Shown piece after piece: positions 53,565-62,101 of a DNA stretch of 64,000 bases. The notes under the pieces were generated by a model. The model searched no databases. It saw only the letters and a program-made list of their open reading frames with translations, and was not told the origin of the DNA. Made by a program: the position numbers and the translations under genes. The DNA comes from Bacteroidota bacterium (GTDB lineage Bacteria; Bacteroidota; Bacteroidia; B-17B0; Aurantibacillaceae). Positions within the stretch are counted from its first letter, which is position 1, and each line of letters starts with the position of its first letter. Where the stretch lies: contig JAJNBG010000001.1 of assembly GCA_021155905.1 (NCBI GenBank), positions 1 to 64,000 on the forward strand, read 5' to 3'.

Positions 53565-54854
53565 ATGAAATATTCCGCCATAAAAAAAGACTTATTCGTC
53601 GATAACAGAAAGGATTTTATTAAGCATTTAAAACCAAATTCTGTGGCCTTATTTGTCAGTAATGATATTTTACCTACCAACGCAGACGGTTCTTTTGGTT
53701 TTGTGCAAAACAGCGACCTGTTGCATTTAAGCGGGATTGATCAGGAAGATACCATTTTAATGATTTTCCCGGATGTAAGAGATGGTAAGCATAAGGAAGT
53801 TTTGTTCATTAAAGAAACCAGCGATTTAATTGCTGTTTGGGAAGGTGCAAAACTGACGAAAGAACAGGCTAAAGAAGCTAGCGGAATTGAGAACATTTAC
53901 TGGCATCATGAATTTGATAAAATTTTTAAAGGCTTTGTGTTTCAGGCAGAAAACATTTATCTGAATAGTAACGAGCATACGCGTCGTTACATTGATATGG
54001 AAACCGCTGAAATGCGTTTCAACAAAAAAATTAAAGAACAATTTCCGTTACATACGATTCAGCGTTCGGCACCAATCATGCATCGCATTCGTGCCATTAA
54101 ACACCCGCTGGAAATTGAACAAATACAGCAAGCCTGTAATATTACCGAGAAGGGGTTTCGCCGCCTGTTAGGTTTCGTGAAACCGGGGGTGATGGAATAC
54201 GAAATTGAAGCGGAATTGATTCATGAATTTGTTCGAAACCGAAGTCGTGGATTTGCATATGGACCAATCATTGCCAGTGGAGCAAATGCCTGCGTGCTAC
54301 ATTATGTGGAAAACAACCTGGCCTGTAAAGACGGTGATGTGATTCTATTAGATGTAGCCGCTGAATATGCGAATTACGCCAGCGATATGACCAGGGCAAT
54401 CCCGGTAAATGGTAAATACACCAAGCGCCAGAAAGAGGTTTATAATGCTGTATTGCGTGTGATGAAAGCTGCTACGAAAATGTTGATGGTTGGTAATACG
54501 TTTGAAAAATACAACAAAGCGGTGGGAGATTTAATGACGGAAGAATTGTTGCAGCTAGGCTTGCTTAAATCCGATGAAATCAAAAATCAAAATCCTGCCT
54601 GGCCGGCCTATAAAAAATATTTCATGCATGGCACCTCTCACTTTTTAGGTTTAGATGTGCATGATGTTGGTTTTTTCCACGAGCCCATGCAGGCCGGTAT
54701 GGTATTTACCTGCGAGCCCGGAATTTATATTCCTGAGGAAGGTTTAGGTATTCGTTTGGAGAATAATATTTTAATTACGCCTAACGGGAACGACGATTTA
54801 ATGAAAAACATCCCATTAGAAGCTGAGGAAATTGAAGAATTGATGAACAAATAA
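53565..54854 (+). CDS. pepP: Xaa-Pro aminopeptidase (aminopeptidase P family)
   Basis: 429 aa. N-terminal creatinase-like domain (about 1-165), then the pita-bread metallopeptidase domain. The di-metal ligands are visible in LDVAAEYANYASDMTRAIP (Asp, Asp), HGTSHFLGLDVHDVG (His), FTCEPGIYI (Glu) and GIRLENNILIT (Glu). It removes N-terminal residues before proline. Length and motif spacing match PepP. Divergent from the STAS-like pair (52 bp between starts). Confidence 0.93.
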   Translation: MKYSAIKKDLFVDNRKDFIKHLKPNSVALFVSNDILPTNADGSFGFVQNSDLLHLSGIDQEDTILMIFPDVRDGKHKEVLFIKETSDLIAVWEGAKLTKEQAKEASGIENIYWHHEFDKIFKGFVFQAENIYLNSNEHTRRYIDMETAEMRFNKKIKEQFPLHTIQRSAPIMHRIRAIKHPLEIEQIQQACNITEKGFRRLLGFVKPGVMEYEIEAELIHEFVRNRSRGFAYGPIIASGANACVLHYVENNLACKDGDVILLDVAAEYANYASDMTRAIPVNGKYTKRQKEVYNAVLRVMKAATKMLMVGNTFEKYNKAVGDLMTEELLQLGLLKSDEIKNQNPAWPAYKKYFMHGTSHFLGLDVHDVGFFHEPMQAGMVFTCEPGIYIPEEGLGIRLENNILITPNGNDDLMKNIPLEAEEIEELMNK

Positions 54855-54969
54855 TCGGTTTTTCTATCCAAACACCTAATAATTAACTAAAAATCAAACA
54901 ATTAAGGTAATTTTTCATACAAATGAAGGTTACCTTTACCTCTCTTGGGTATTAATATAAACAGACTTT

Positions 54970-55527
54970 ATGTCGAAAGTAGCGTACACAGACCTTGAAT
55001 TTATTGAAGGGCTCAGGCATAACAACGATGCGGTGTTGCGCGCTTTATACAAAAAGTACTATAACCTCGTTCTTAAATATGTTGTAAACAATAGTGGTAA
55101 CAGCGAAGTCGCTGCCGACATTTACCAGGAAACGATCATTGTTCTCTATGAGAATGTTCAAAAACCTGCATTTGTGTTGAACTGCCAGCTTCAAACCTTT
55201 ATTTTTTCAATTGCAAAACGGCTTTGGCTAAAGCAATTAAGGGGTAACGGGCATTTATCCCGTTTCAAAGAGGATGAAGAAAATGAAGTGGTGGATGTGA
55301 GCGATGAAATTACAGATCACCTGAAGAAAGAATCAGACATTGAAAAAATGAATGCCTGCATGGAAAATTTAGGAGAGCCCTGTAAAACACTATTAAAAGA
55401 CTTTTATGTTTATAAGCTAAGCATGGATGAGATCTCCGAGAAATTCGGGTATACTAATTCAGATAATGCCAAAACACAGAAGTATAAATGTTTGCAACGA
55501 TTGAAACGGTATTTTTTTGAAAACTAG
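54970..55527 (+). CDS. ECF-type RNA polymerase sigma factor
   Basis: 185 aa with sigma region 2 (about 15-85: LYKKYYNLVLKYVVNN, ADIYQETIIVLYENV, FIFSIAKRLWLKQLRG) and region 4 (about 125-180: CKTLLKDFYVYKLSMDEISEKFGYTNSDNAKTQ). The linker is acidic. The following gene encodes a membrane protein with an anti-sigma-like N-terminus, 21 bp downstream, so this is likely a sigma/anti-sigma operon. Upstream (about 54924-54940) lies the near-palindrome aaggttaccttt, a possible autoregulatory site. Confidence 0.9.
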   Translation: MSKVAYTDLEFIEGLRHNNDAVLRALYKKYYNLVLKYVVNNSGNSEVAADIYQETIIVLYENVQKPAFVLNCQLQTFIFSIAKRLWLKQLRGNGHLSRFKEDEENEVVDVSDEITDHLKKESDIEKMNACMENLGEPCKTLLKDFYVYKLSMDEISEKFGYTNSDNAKTQKYKCLQRLKRYFFEN

Positions 55528-55548
55528 AATATAGAAGGGAAACAAGAG

Positions 55549-56640
55549 ATGAGAGCAACAGATTTATTTGACAATTACATTTTTGGAACGCTTAGCGCTG
55601 AAGAAAAAAACGATTTTGAAACACGCTTAAAAACGGATGCTGAATTCGCAACCGCGTTTGAGAAACATAAAACTTTAATTGAAGGTATTAACCAGCACGA
55701 GCAAAGTGTTCATTTGAAGCAAATCTTATCTACTATTCATAAACAGGAATTTGGAAAAGATGCCAAGATCGTTAACCTCAAAGAAGACACCTTCATTAAA
55801 AAGCATGGTAAAACATTTGCTGTAGCGGCTTCTGTGGCTGTTATAGCAGTTATTGGAACGGTTACCCTATTAAGCACAGGTGGTTATTTATTAAAACAAC
55901 AGAGCAATGCCATCACAGATTTAAAACGTGATGTGACTGAATTAAAATATTCCCAGGATGCCATCATCGAAGGTATCACCGGCGCCACCAATAAGCGTAT
56001 TAAAAATTATGCCCCGGCTAACATTGAAGGAACAGGCTTTGCATTAAACAATAGAGGTTATTTTATCACGAGCTTTCACATGGTGAAAAATGCAGACTCT
56101 GTATTTGTAACCAACAATGTGTTAGACAGGGCTTCCGCTAAATTAGTTGCCAGTGAACCTGCTTTAGATATTGCTATTTATAAAATAGACAATATTGAGG
56201 CTATTAAAAACCTTGCATTTCCTTTTTCTTTCAAAGAGAGTGGGTCTGAAATCGGTGATAAAATCTTTACCCTTGGATATCCCCGCAGGGACGCAGTTTA
56301 TGGAGAAGGCGCATTGAGTTCTATGACAGGATTTAATAATGACACAACCATGTACCAGATTTCTATTCCGGTAAACCCGGGTAACAGTGGCGGCCCGTTA
56401 ATGGACGAACAGGGAAATATTATTGGTGTTATTCGTGGGAAACAGAGCTCTGCAGAAGCAACCGGCTTTGCGATCAAATCAAATTTTATCAAACAAACTA
56501 TTGATCGTTTAGAAAATGATTCGTTGAAAAAAGAATTAAGCCTCGTAACTAAAAAATCTAATTTAAAAGGCCTGAAACGCAGCGAACAGATTAAAAAGAT
56601 ACAACCATTTGTTTTTAACGTGATGGTTTATAAAAAATAA
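55549..56640 (+). CDS. Anti-sigma-like membrane protein fused to a trypsin-like serine protease
   Basis: 363 aa. Residues 1-85 are a cytoplasmic helical region opening RATDLFDNYIFGTLSAEEKNDFETRL, the layout of Bacteroidota anti-sigma factors. One transmembrane helix lies at about 90-115 and a short coiled coil at about 117-140. The periplasmic HtrA/trypsin-like protease domain (about 145-320) has an intact triad: His177 (TSFHMV), Asp207 (ALDIAI) and Ser280 (VNPGNSGGPL). No PDZ domain follows. Immediately downstream of an ECF sigma gene. By arrangement it is a candidate anti-sigma factor with a built-in periplasmic protease. Confidence 0.85.
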   Translation: MRATDLFDNYIFGTLSAEEKNDFETRLKTDAEFATAFEKHKTLIEGINQHEQSVHLKQILSTIHKQEFGKDAKIVNLKEDTFIKKHGKTFAVAASVAVIAVIGTVTLLSTGGYLLKQQSNAITDLKRDVTELKYSQDAIIEGITGATNKRIKNYAPANIEGTGFALNNRGYFITSFHMVKNADSVFVTNNVLDRASAKLVASEPALDIAIYKIDNIEAIKNLAFPFSFKESGSEIGDKIFTLGYPRRDAVYGEGALSSMTGFNNDTTMYQISIPVNPGNSGGPLMDEQGNIIGVIRGKQSSAEATGFAIKSNFIKQTIDRLENDSLKKELSLVTKKSNLKGLKRSEQIKKIQPFVFNVMVYKK

Positions 56641-56655
56641 TACGGCTAATAAAAG

Positions 56656-56691
56656 TAAACGCTGTCAGACAAAATCTGACAGCGTTTTTTA
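56656..56691 (+). terminator. Terminator of the sigma/protease operon
   Basis: AAACGCTGTCAGA (56657-56669) / TCTGACAGCGTTT (56675-56687), then a T run. It lies between the protease gene and the convergent plug-protein gene. Confidence 0.87.
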
Positions 56692-56704
56692 TTTTCCAGA
56701 ATAT

Positions 56705-57550
56705 TTAACCTTTGTTCGATTTACTTTCCTCTTCCAGTCGCAGCTCTTCCTCAATCTCTTTTTTACGTCGCTTTTCCACTTGCAAGGCTTCTTTTTCTCT
56801 GCGAACACGTTCTTTGTTCTCTAAAATATAGTTTTCCCGCATTCTTTTATTTTGTATGCCGCTAAAATAATCCTTAGTGGTGATGACGATCACACCACTG
56901 GTGTTGTCACCATATTGAGCAGGAATACCTCCCGTAATAATTGCCAAATTCTCAATTGACAAAGCGGGCACCCCAGATATGCCGGGCGATTTAACACCAT
57001 CCACAATAAATCCTGTAGCATCTCCTCTGCCTCCCCTCACGTGAAAATCACCATTAGCATCCCGTGTTGCTTCAGAAGTTATGTTAAGAACGGCGCCACC
57101 AATATCACTCTTATCCAGGGCCATGTGCATGAGATCTTCTCCGCTGATTTCTTTAATGTCCATAAACGTTTTGTCGATGGCTTCTTTCCTGTAAGCTACG
57201 ATGTCAATTCCAATCAGAGTATTGCTTGAAACGGAAACATCTAAATACGTTGTCTTTTCAGAGCTTACCCTCACATTCGTCACTTTTTTGGTTTGGGTTT
57301 CCTGACTTGAAATCAGCACATCGTAATTCCCGGCATTTAACGGTTTATAAGTATAAAGCCCATCTGTATCGGTTGAAGCTCCGCCAACCAGGGACCCGCC
57401 CTGTAATATCTTAATAACTGCACCGACTACCGGTTCGTGATCGCCATTCAATATTTGTCCTTTGAGTGCACCCATGGATCCCTGAGCGCTAACGCTTTGG
57501 CTTCCTATTAACAACAGGCAGGTAATTGCAATTTGTTTTAATTTTTTCAT
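56705..57550 (-). CDS. Barrel-less TonB plug protein with carboxypeptidase-regulatory domain
   Basis: 281 aa. Signal peptide (about 1-22, ending VSA), a CarboxypepD_reg domain (about 28-110: GALKGQILNGDHEPVVGAVI, ending with a YDVLISS strand), then a TonB-receptor plug domain (about 130-232) with DFHVRGGRGDATGFIVDGVK, LAIITGGIPAQYGDNTSGVIVI. The protein stops after the plug with a highly charged Lys/Glu tail (about 235-281) and has no outer-membrane barrel (receptors are usually 700-1100 aa). The stop is clean and a terminator lies beyond it, so it does not look like a simple frameshift. Divergent from an ECF sigma gene. Confidence 0.82.
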   Translation of the reverse strand: MKKLKQIAITCLLLIGSQSVSAQGSMGALKGQILNGDHEPVVGAVIKILQGGSLVGGASTDTDGLYTYKPLNAGNYDVLISSQETQTKKVTNVRVSSEKTTYLDVSVSSNTLIGIDIVAYRKEAIDKTFMDIKEISGEDLMHMALDKSDIGGAVLNITSEATRDANGDFHVRGGRGDATGFIVDGVKSPGISGVPALSIENLAIITGGIPAQYGDNTSGVIVITTKDYFSGIQNKRMRENYILENKERVRREKEALQVEKRRKKEIEEELRLEEESKSNKG

Positions 57551-57625
57551 GATCTTTATTTTTAGTGATTAAACTTGATTTATTCAGAATGCATTCTTTA
57601 ACTTTAAGACGTGAAGCCATATCCT

Positions 57626-57662
57626 TTCCATAAATTTTCACAGAAAAATGTTTTTTATGGAA
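57626..57662. repeat. Inverted repeat between plug gene and ECF sigma gene
   Basis: TTCCATAAA (57626-57634) and TTTATGGAA (57654-57662), separated by 19 bp, lie in the 142-bp divergent region. It could be an operator or a hairpin; no T run follows. Confidence 0.4.
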
Positions 57663-57692
57663 TATATAGATCCAGGCGTCTGATAATTAGAT

Positions 57693-58283
57693 ATGTGGCT
57701 TTTTAAGAAAAAAGAATATTCGAGTGACGAACAATTGCTAAAAGCATATAAACAGACCGGCAACAAAGAATTATTTGCGGATCTGTTTAAAAAACATGTG
57801 TCTGTCGTTTATGGAACGTGTTTGTTTTACTTGCAGGACAAGGCAGAAGCACAGGACGCAACAATGGTGCTATTTGAAAAACTAATGATAGAAATCAATA
57901 AAAGCGAGATCAGTAATTTTAAAGGCTGGTTGAGTTTTGTGGTAAGAAACCATTGTATTTCTTTGATCAGAAAAAATAAAGTACAGACCAGGAATATAAA
58001 GTCCTATTATGAATTTGAATACGAAAATCCAAACGCTCAAACTGAAGAAAAAATCAACTCTATAGACGATGAGCAGATGCTTGAAAATATGAAACAATGC
58101 TTGCCGAAACTCAAAGAGCATCAGCGCATTTGTGTAGAGTTGTTTTACCTGAAAGACAAAAGCTACCAGGAGATTGCCAATGAAACTGTGTTTACGCTCA
58201 ATGAAATAAAAAGCCATATTCAAAACGGTAAACGAAACCTTAAATTATTATTAGAAGAACAAATCCGGTTAACACAAAAATAA
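57693..58283 (+). CDS. ECF-type RNA polymerase sigma factor
   Basis: 196 aa. Region 2 (about 25-95) has LFKKHVSVVYGTCLFYLQDKAEAQDAT and FKGWLSFVVRNHCISLIRKNK. Region 4 (about 125-185) has LPKLKEHQRICVELFYLKDKSYQEIANETVFTLNEIKSHIQNGKRNLK. Overlaps the next gene by 1 bp (TAATG), a strong sign of translational coupling with a cognate membrane partner. Divergent from the plug-only protein. Confidence 0.92.
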   Translation: MWLFKKKEYSSDEQLLKAYKQTGNKELFADLFKKHVSVVYGTCLFYLQDKAEAQDATMVLFEKLMIEINKSEISNFKGWLSFVVRNHCISLIRKNKVQTRNIKSYYEFEYENPNAQTEEKINSIDDEQMLENMKQCLPKLKEHQRICVELFYLKDKSYQEIANETVFTLNEIKSHIQNGKRNLKLLLEEQIRLTQK

Positions 58284-59338
58284 TGCTTCATCCCAACGAT
58301 ATATCTAACTACAAAACCTCAACTAAAGATCTGAAACAGTCGATAGAAAAGATCATGCAGGAAACCGAGCTTGATTATTTATCTTCCGTTTCCTTTGAGC
58401 AATTTGAAGTTTCTGATGCCGAGATTGATCACCTGAATATTTTAATTGACGCAAAAACAAACCATGGGCGGGGGGCTTCCGGAAACGCCATCTTTATCGC
58501 CCTGCTCTGTGGTTTATTAATCGGCATTTCAGTATTCTTCGTCCTGTTTCAAAAAAGCAGGAACCATCCCTCTGTCTACCAATCTCTGGAAGAAGAAAAA
58601 GTCGCATTGGCACTGCAGAACAAGATTTCGCCTCACGATACCCTGTTTCCTGTTTTGACAGCAAAACCTGTTGAACACTATCGAACCATTGTTAACACCG
58701 GTTCCGGGGAACAGACTTCTGAAGAAGAACCTTTAGAGATGTTGCCAAGCAAACCGTTGACCCTAACAAATGAAAAAGAAACGGAAGAGGAAATTGTTTT
58801 TAAGTTTACTCCGAATGCTCCTGTGATCTTTATTCATAATTTAAAAGTTACCAATTACCGTATGTATTATTTTAAATACAACGAATCCATTGATCTGTCC
58901 ATCAACATGGGTTTGTCGGCTCAATATGGAAGCAATGCAGATATAGAGAGACAACAATTGAACAGGTCCAATTCCTACTTTGCACATAAGATCATACAAA
59001 AAGCCATGAGTCTGTTTAACTCAAAAAATACCATTAACTGTATTGAAGAATTAACTTTACTCTATGATTTTAATCCCAATGATGCCAACGCGCAATTTTA
59101 CCTGGGGATGTGTTACTATCAACTCGGAAAATATAACCTTGCGAACCGTTACTTTCAAAAAAATCTGGATAACGTAAATAATATATTCCACCAGGAATCT
59201 GAGTTTTACCAGGCTTTATGTTTAACCAATATGAAACAAAACGATGAAGCCATAAAACAATTACAACGTATTGTCAATAATAAAGGTTTTTATAACCAAA
59301 GAGCTCAGGAGATTCTCAACCAGCAAACTAAGAATTAA
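58283..59338 (+). CDS. Membrane TPR protein, probable anti-sigma factor
   Basis: 351 aa. A cytoplasmic N-terminus (about 1-65) has DISNYKTSTKDLKQSIEKIM. One transmembrane helix lies at about 71-92 (IFIALLCGLLIGISVFFVLF). An acidic linker follows, then a periplasmic part with TPR-like repeats (about 240-345: NAQFYLGMCYYQLGKYNLANRYF). No zinc-binding anti-sigma motif. The coupling to the sigma gene and the topology suggest an anti-sigma or signal-transmitting partner; this is inference. Confidence 0.75.
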   Translation: MLHPNDISNYKTSTKDLKQSIEKIMQETELDYLSSVSFEQFEVSDAEIDHLNILIDAKTNHGRGASGNAIFIALLCGLLIGISVFFVLFQKSRNHPSVYQSLEEEKVALALQNKISPHDTLFPVLTAKPVEHYRTIVNTGSGEQTSEEEPLEMLPSKPLTLTNEKETEEEIVFKFTPNAPVIFIHNLKVTNYRMYYFKYNESIDLSINMGLSAQYGSNADIERQQLNRSNSYFAHKIIQKAMSLFNSKNTINCIEELTLLYDFNPNDANAQFYLGMCYYQLGKYNLANRYFQKNLDNVNNIFHQESEFYQALCLTNMKQNDEAIKQLQRIVNNKGFYNQRAQEILNQQTKN

Positions 59339-59346
59339 GTCTAAAG

Positions 59347-59386
59347 AGACCCTGAATCTCCAGATAACTATCGGGACAAGGGTGAC
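59347..59386. repeat. Possible degenerate short palindromic repeat
   Basis: gaccctgaatc near 59348 and caagggtgac near 59377 form imperfect arms around ataactatcggga, which shares TATCGGGA with the palindrome at 421-438. Low confidence; only two partial copies are visible. Confidence 0.3.
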
Positions 59387-59416
59387 AAAAACAATTATTA
59401 TCTTTGCTTTATAACA

Positions 59417-59800
59417 ATGGAAAAAGGCATACGATTAGATAGCTACCTCTGGGCGATACGCATGTATAAGTCGCGTTCCCTGGCTGCTGATGCGATTAAG
59501 GGAAATAAGGTAAAGTTAAACGATGAATTAGTAAAAGCGGCACATCTCGTCAAAATCGGCGAACGTTATACTTTATCTTTTCCGCAAGGCGTTAAAAAAA
59601 TCATTGAAGTAACAGGGCTGATTGACAAACGTCAGAGCTATGAGATTGCCAAAGAAAATTACATCGATCACTCACCACCAATTGAAAAATTAGAGCGCAT
59701 GCCTTCGGTATTTTTTATGCCCAATATGCAACGCGATAGAGGTGCCGGCCGCCCTACCAAGAAAGATAAGAGAGACATGGATAATTTCAGGAAAGATTAA
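59417..59800 (+). CDS. hslR: S4-domain RNA-binding protein (Hsp15-like)
   Basis: 127 aa. The N-terminal S4 domain (about 4-60) has RLDSYLWAIRMYKSRSLAADAI and KLNDELVKAAHLVKIGERYTL. A basic C-terminal tail (RDRGAGRPTKKDKRDMDNF) is typical of HslR/Hsp15, which binds 50S ribosomal subunits carrying stalled nascent chains in E. coli. Symbol by similarity. Confidence 0.85.
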   Translation: MEKGIRLDSYLWAIRMYKSRSLAADAIKGNKVKLNDELVKAAHLVKIGERYTLSFPQGVKKIIEVTGLIDKRQSYEIAKENYIDHSPPIEKLERMPSVFFMPNMQRDRGAGRPTKKDKRDMDNFRKD

Positions 59801-59805
59801 TTTTC

Positions 59806-61236
59806 TTACTGAATGTAACTCAGCTTCAACATATTCGTACGCCCTTTTTCTTTCATTGGCATACTCGCTAAATTGATTACCAAATCATCCGCTCTCACAA
59901 AACCACCTTCTTTAATGTAATCTTTTAAGTCAGCGATGGTTTGATCCGTACTTTCGTACTTATCGTAATAAAAACCTCTCACGCCCCAAACCAGACTCAA
60001 CGCGTTTAATAAAGATTGGTTATCCGTGAATATATACACGTTGGCCTTAGGACGATGACTGCTTAATTTGAAGGCAGTATATCCGCTATGCGTCATAGAA
60101 ATAATGGCTGATACTCCTGCTTGTTTTGCCATGACACTAGCGTTATAACAAATGCTGTCCGTGATATATGTTACCGTTTTCAATTCCGGTTCGTGCTCTT
60201 TGTAATAAATACGGTCATCACTTTCAATCTGTGTGATGATGCGTCGCATGTACTCAATTACTTTCACCGGGTAACGTCCAACTGATGTTTCAGCACTTAG
60301 CATTACCGCATCAGCACCGTCCAATACAGCATTCGCTACGTCATTCACCTCAGCACGTGTTGGCGTGTAGGCCGTGATCATACTCTCCATCATTTGAGTG
60401 GCTATAATCACAGGCTTCGAGGCGGCAATACATTTGTTCACAATCATCTTCTGTAATAATGGAACCTGTTCCATGGGCATCTCTACGCCTAAATCTCCAC
60501 GTGCCACCATTACCCCATCGGTTACCTCGATGATCTTATCGATTTCTTTAATAGCTTCCGGCTTTTCAATTTTAGCAATAACACGTGCGTTTTTTTTCTT
60601 CGAACGAATAATGTCTTTTAATTCAACGATGTCTGTCACACTTCTTACAAAAGATAAACCGATCCATTCAAAATTGTTCTCCAATGCAAAGTCCAGATCC
60701 CGCAAATCTTTCAGGGTTAAACACGGCAGAGAGATTTTTGTATTAGGAAGGTTCACTCCTTTTTTGGAAGATAAAATACCGCCTGCAATTATCGTTGCGC
60801 GCACTTCATCTTTACGATTAGTTTCAATCACTTTCAACGTAATCTTTCCATCATCAATTAAAACCAATTCTCCGGCCGCTACATCCTGCGGAAACTGCGG
60901 ATAGGTAATAAATATCTTTTCTGCTGTTCCTTCGCATTCTTTAGTGGTAATAATGATTTCATTACCATTGATTAAATCCACCGCATTGTCTTTTACTTTC
61001 CCGATTCTCAATTTCGGACCCTGTAAGTCTCCCAGGATACCCACGTGACGATTTAACTTTTTATTCAGTATTCTGATGTTGTCAATAACGTGCTTGATAG
61101 GTTCGTAGTCGCCATGAGAAAAATTGATCCGGCAGATATCCAAACCGGCGTTAAATAACTCTTCGAGCACCGCTATGTTTTCGGTTGACGGGCCCATTGT
61201 GGCAACTATTTTTGTTTTATTGTAATTGAAATTCAT
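59806..61236 (-). CDS. pyk: Pyruvate kinase
   Basis: 476 aa from the ATG at 61236; the frame is open to 61284, but the family starts MNFNYNKTKIVATMGPS. Converts phosphoenolpyruvate and ADP to pyruvate and ATP. Motifs: RINFSHGDYE, GDLQGPKLRIG, MVARGDLGVEMP, ATQMMESMI and the domain-A Lys in RVIAKIEKPEAIKEID. The C-terminal domain keeps TDSICYNASVMAKQ and ISMTHSGYTAFKLSSHRP. Convergent with hslR (5 bp between stops). Confidence 0.96.
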   Translation of the reverse strand: MNFNYNKTKIVATMGPSTENIAVLEELFNAGLDICRINFSHGDYEPIKHVIDNIRILNKKLNRHVGILGDLQGPKLRIGKVKDNAVDLINGNEIIITTKECEGTAEKIFITYPQFPQDVAAGELVLIDDGKITLKVIETNRKDEVRATIIAGGILSSKKGVNLPNTKISLPCLTLKDLRDLDFALENNFEWIGLSFVRSVTDIVELKDIIRSKKKNARVIAKIEKPEAIKEIDKIIEVTDGVMVARGDLGVEMPMEQVPLLQKMIVNKCIAASKPVIIATQMMESMITAYTPTRAEVNDVANAVLDGADAVMLSAETSVGRYPVKVIEYMRRIITQIESDDRIYYKEHEPELKTVTYITDSICYNASVMAKQAGVSAIISMTHSGYTAFKLSSHRPKANVYIFTDNQSLLNALSLVWGVRGFYYDKYESTDQTIADLKDYIKEGGFVRADDLVINLASMPMKEKGRTNMLKLSYIQ

Positions 61237-61334
61237 ACAGTTAAATTGGTACACGAATGTAATAATTTCAAAACAAAAAAGCATTATTAAATCATTACCA
61301 ATTTTAGTACCTTAGCGGACTTTTAATACCGATT

Positions 61335-62006
61335 ATGCCTAACAAACTTGAAAAATTCGCAGAATTAAATACCTTCTCCAACACCTTCTCTTTCCATCAT
61401 TTTGACATTCCGGAGGGATTTGCAAAGAAAGGAAAATGGCACTCAGAGGTTTTTAAAAACGAAAACCCTATTGTAGTGGAGTTAGGTTGCGGGCGGGGAG
61501 AATATACCATAGGGCTTTCAGAAAATAATACCTCTAAAAATTTTATTGGTGTTGATGTGAAGGGAAACCGGATATGGACAGGTGCCAAATACGCTACAGA
61601 CCATAAAATGGATCATGTTGCATTCCTTAGAACGCGTATCGATTTCATCGATTACTGCTTTGGTGAAAATGAAGTATCTGAAATCTGGATAACCTTTCCT
61701 GATCCTCAGCCACAGAAGAACAGGGCAAGAAAACGTTTAACGAATCCTGACTTCTTTTTGAACCGTTACAAAAAAATACTGAAGCCGGGCGGATTGGTTC
61801 ATTTGAAAACAGACAGTACCTTTTTCTATGAATACACCATGGAGGTTATAAAAGAAAACAACCTTCCTTTGATATTTGCAACAGATGATTTATATAATAA
61901 CTGCCCTGAAGGCAGAGAAGAACTGACGGGTATTAAGACCTATTATGAAACCCTGTTCACGGGCAAGGGGGAGCGCATTAAATATTGTTGTTTTAAATTA
62001 TACTAA
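61335..62006 (+). CDS. trmB: tRNA (guanine-N7-)-methyltransferase
   Basis: 223 aa SAM-dependent enzyme that methylates G46 of tRNA. The SAM loop is VVELGCGRGEYTIGL, followed by NFIGVDVKGNRIWTGAK and the family signature ITFPDPQPQKNRARKRLTNPDFF. The C-terminal HLKTDSTFFYEYTMEV is conserved. Complete length for TrmB. Divergent from pyk. Confidence 0.94.
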   Translation: MPNKLEKFAELNTFSNTFSFHHFDIPEGFAKKGKWHSEVFKNENPIVVELGCGRGEYTIGLSENNTSKNFIGVDVKGNRIWTGAKYATDHKMDHVAFLRTRIDFIDYCFGENEVSEIWITFPDPQPQKNRARKRLTNPDFFLNRYKKILKPGGLVHLKTDSTFFYEYTMEVIKENNLPLIFATDDLYNNCPEGREELTGIKTYYETLFTGKGERIKYCCFKLY

Positions 62007-62101
62007 AACACGAAGCATTTATATAAAATTCCTGGCGCTCCGGAAAAATATTAAACAATTTTTAACCGTCAATTCTGAAATAAAAAACCTAAACTTGTCA
62101 C

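Noticed and set aside
60398-60904. 168-codon plus-strand frame antisense to pyk
   Set aside because: Shadow frame within conserved pyk motifs.
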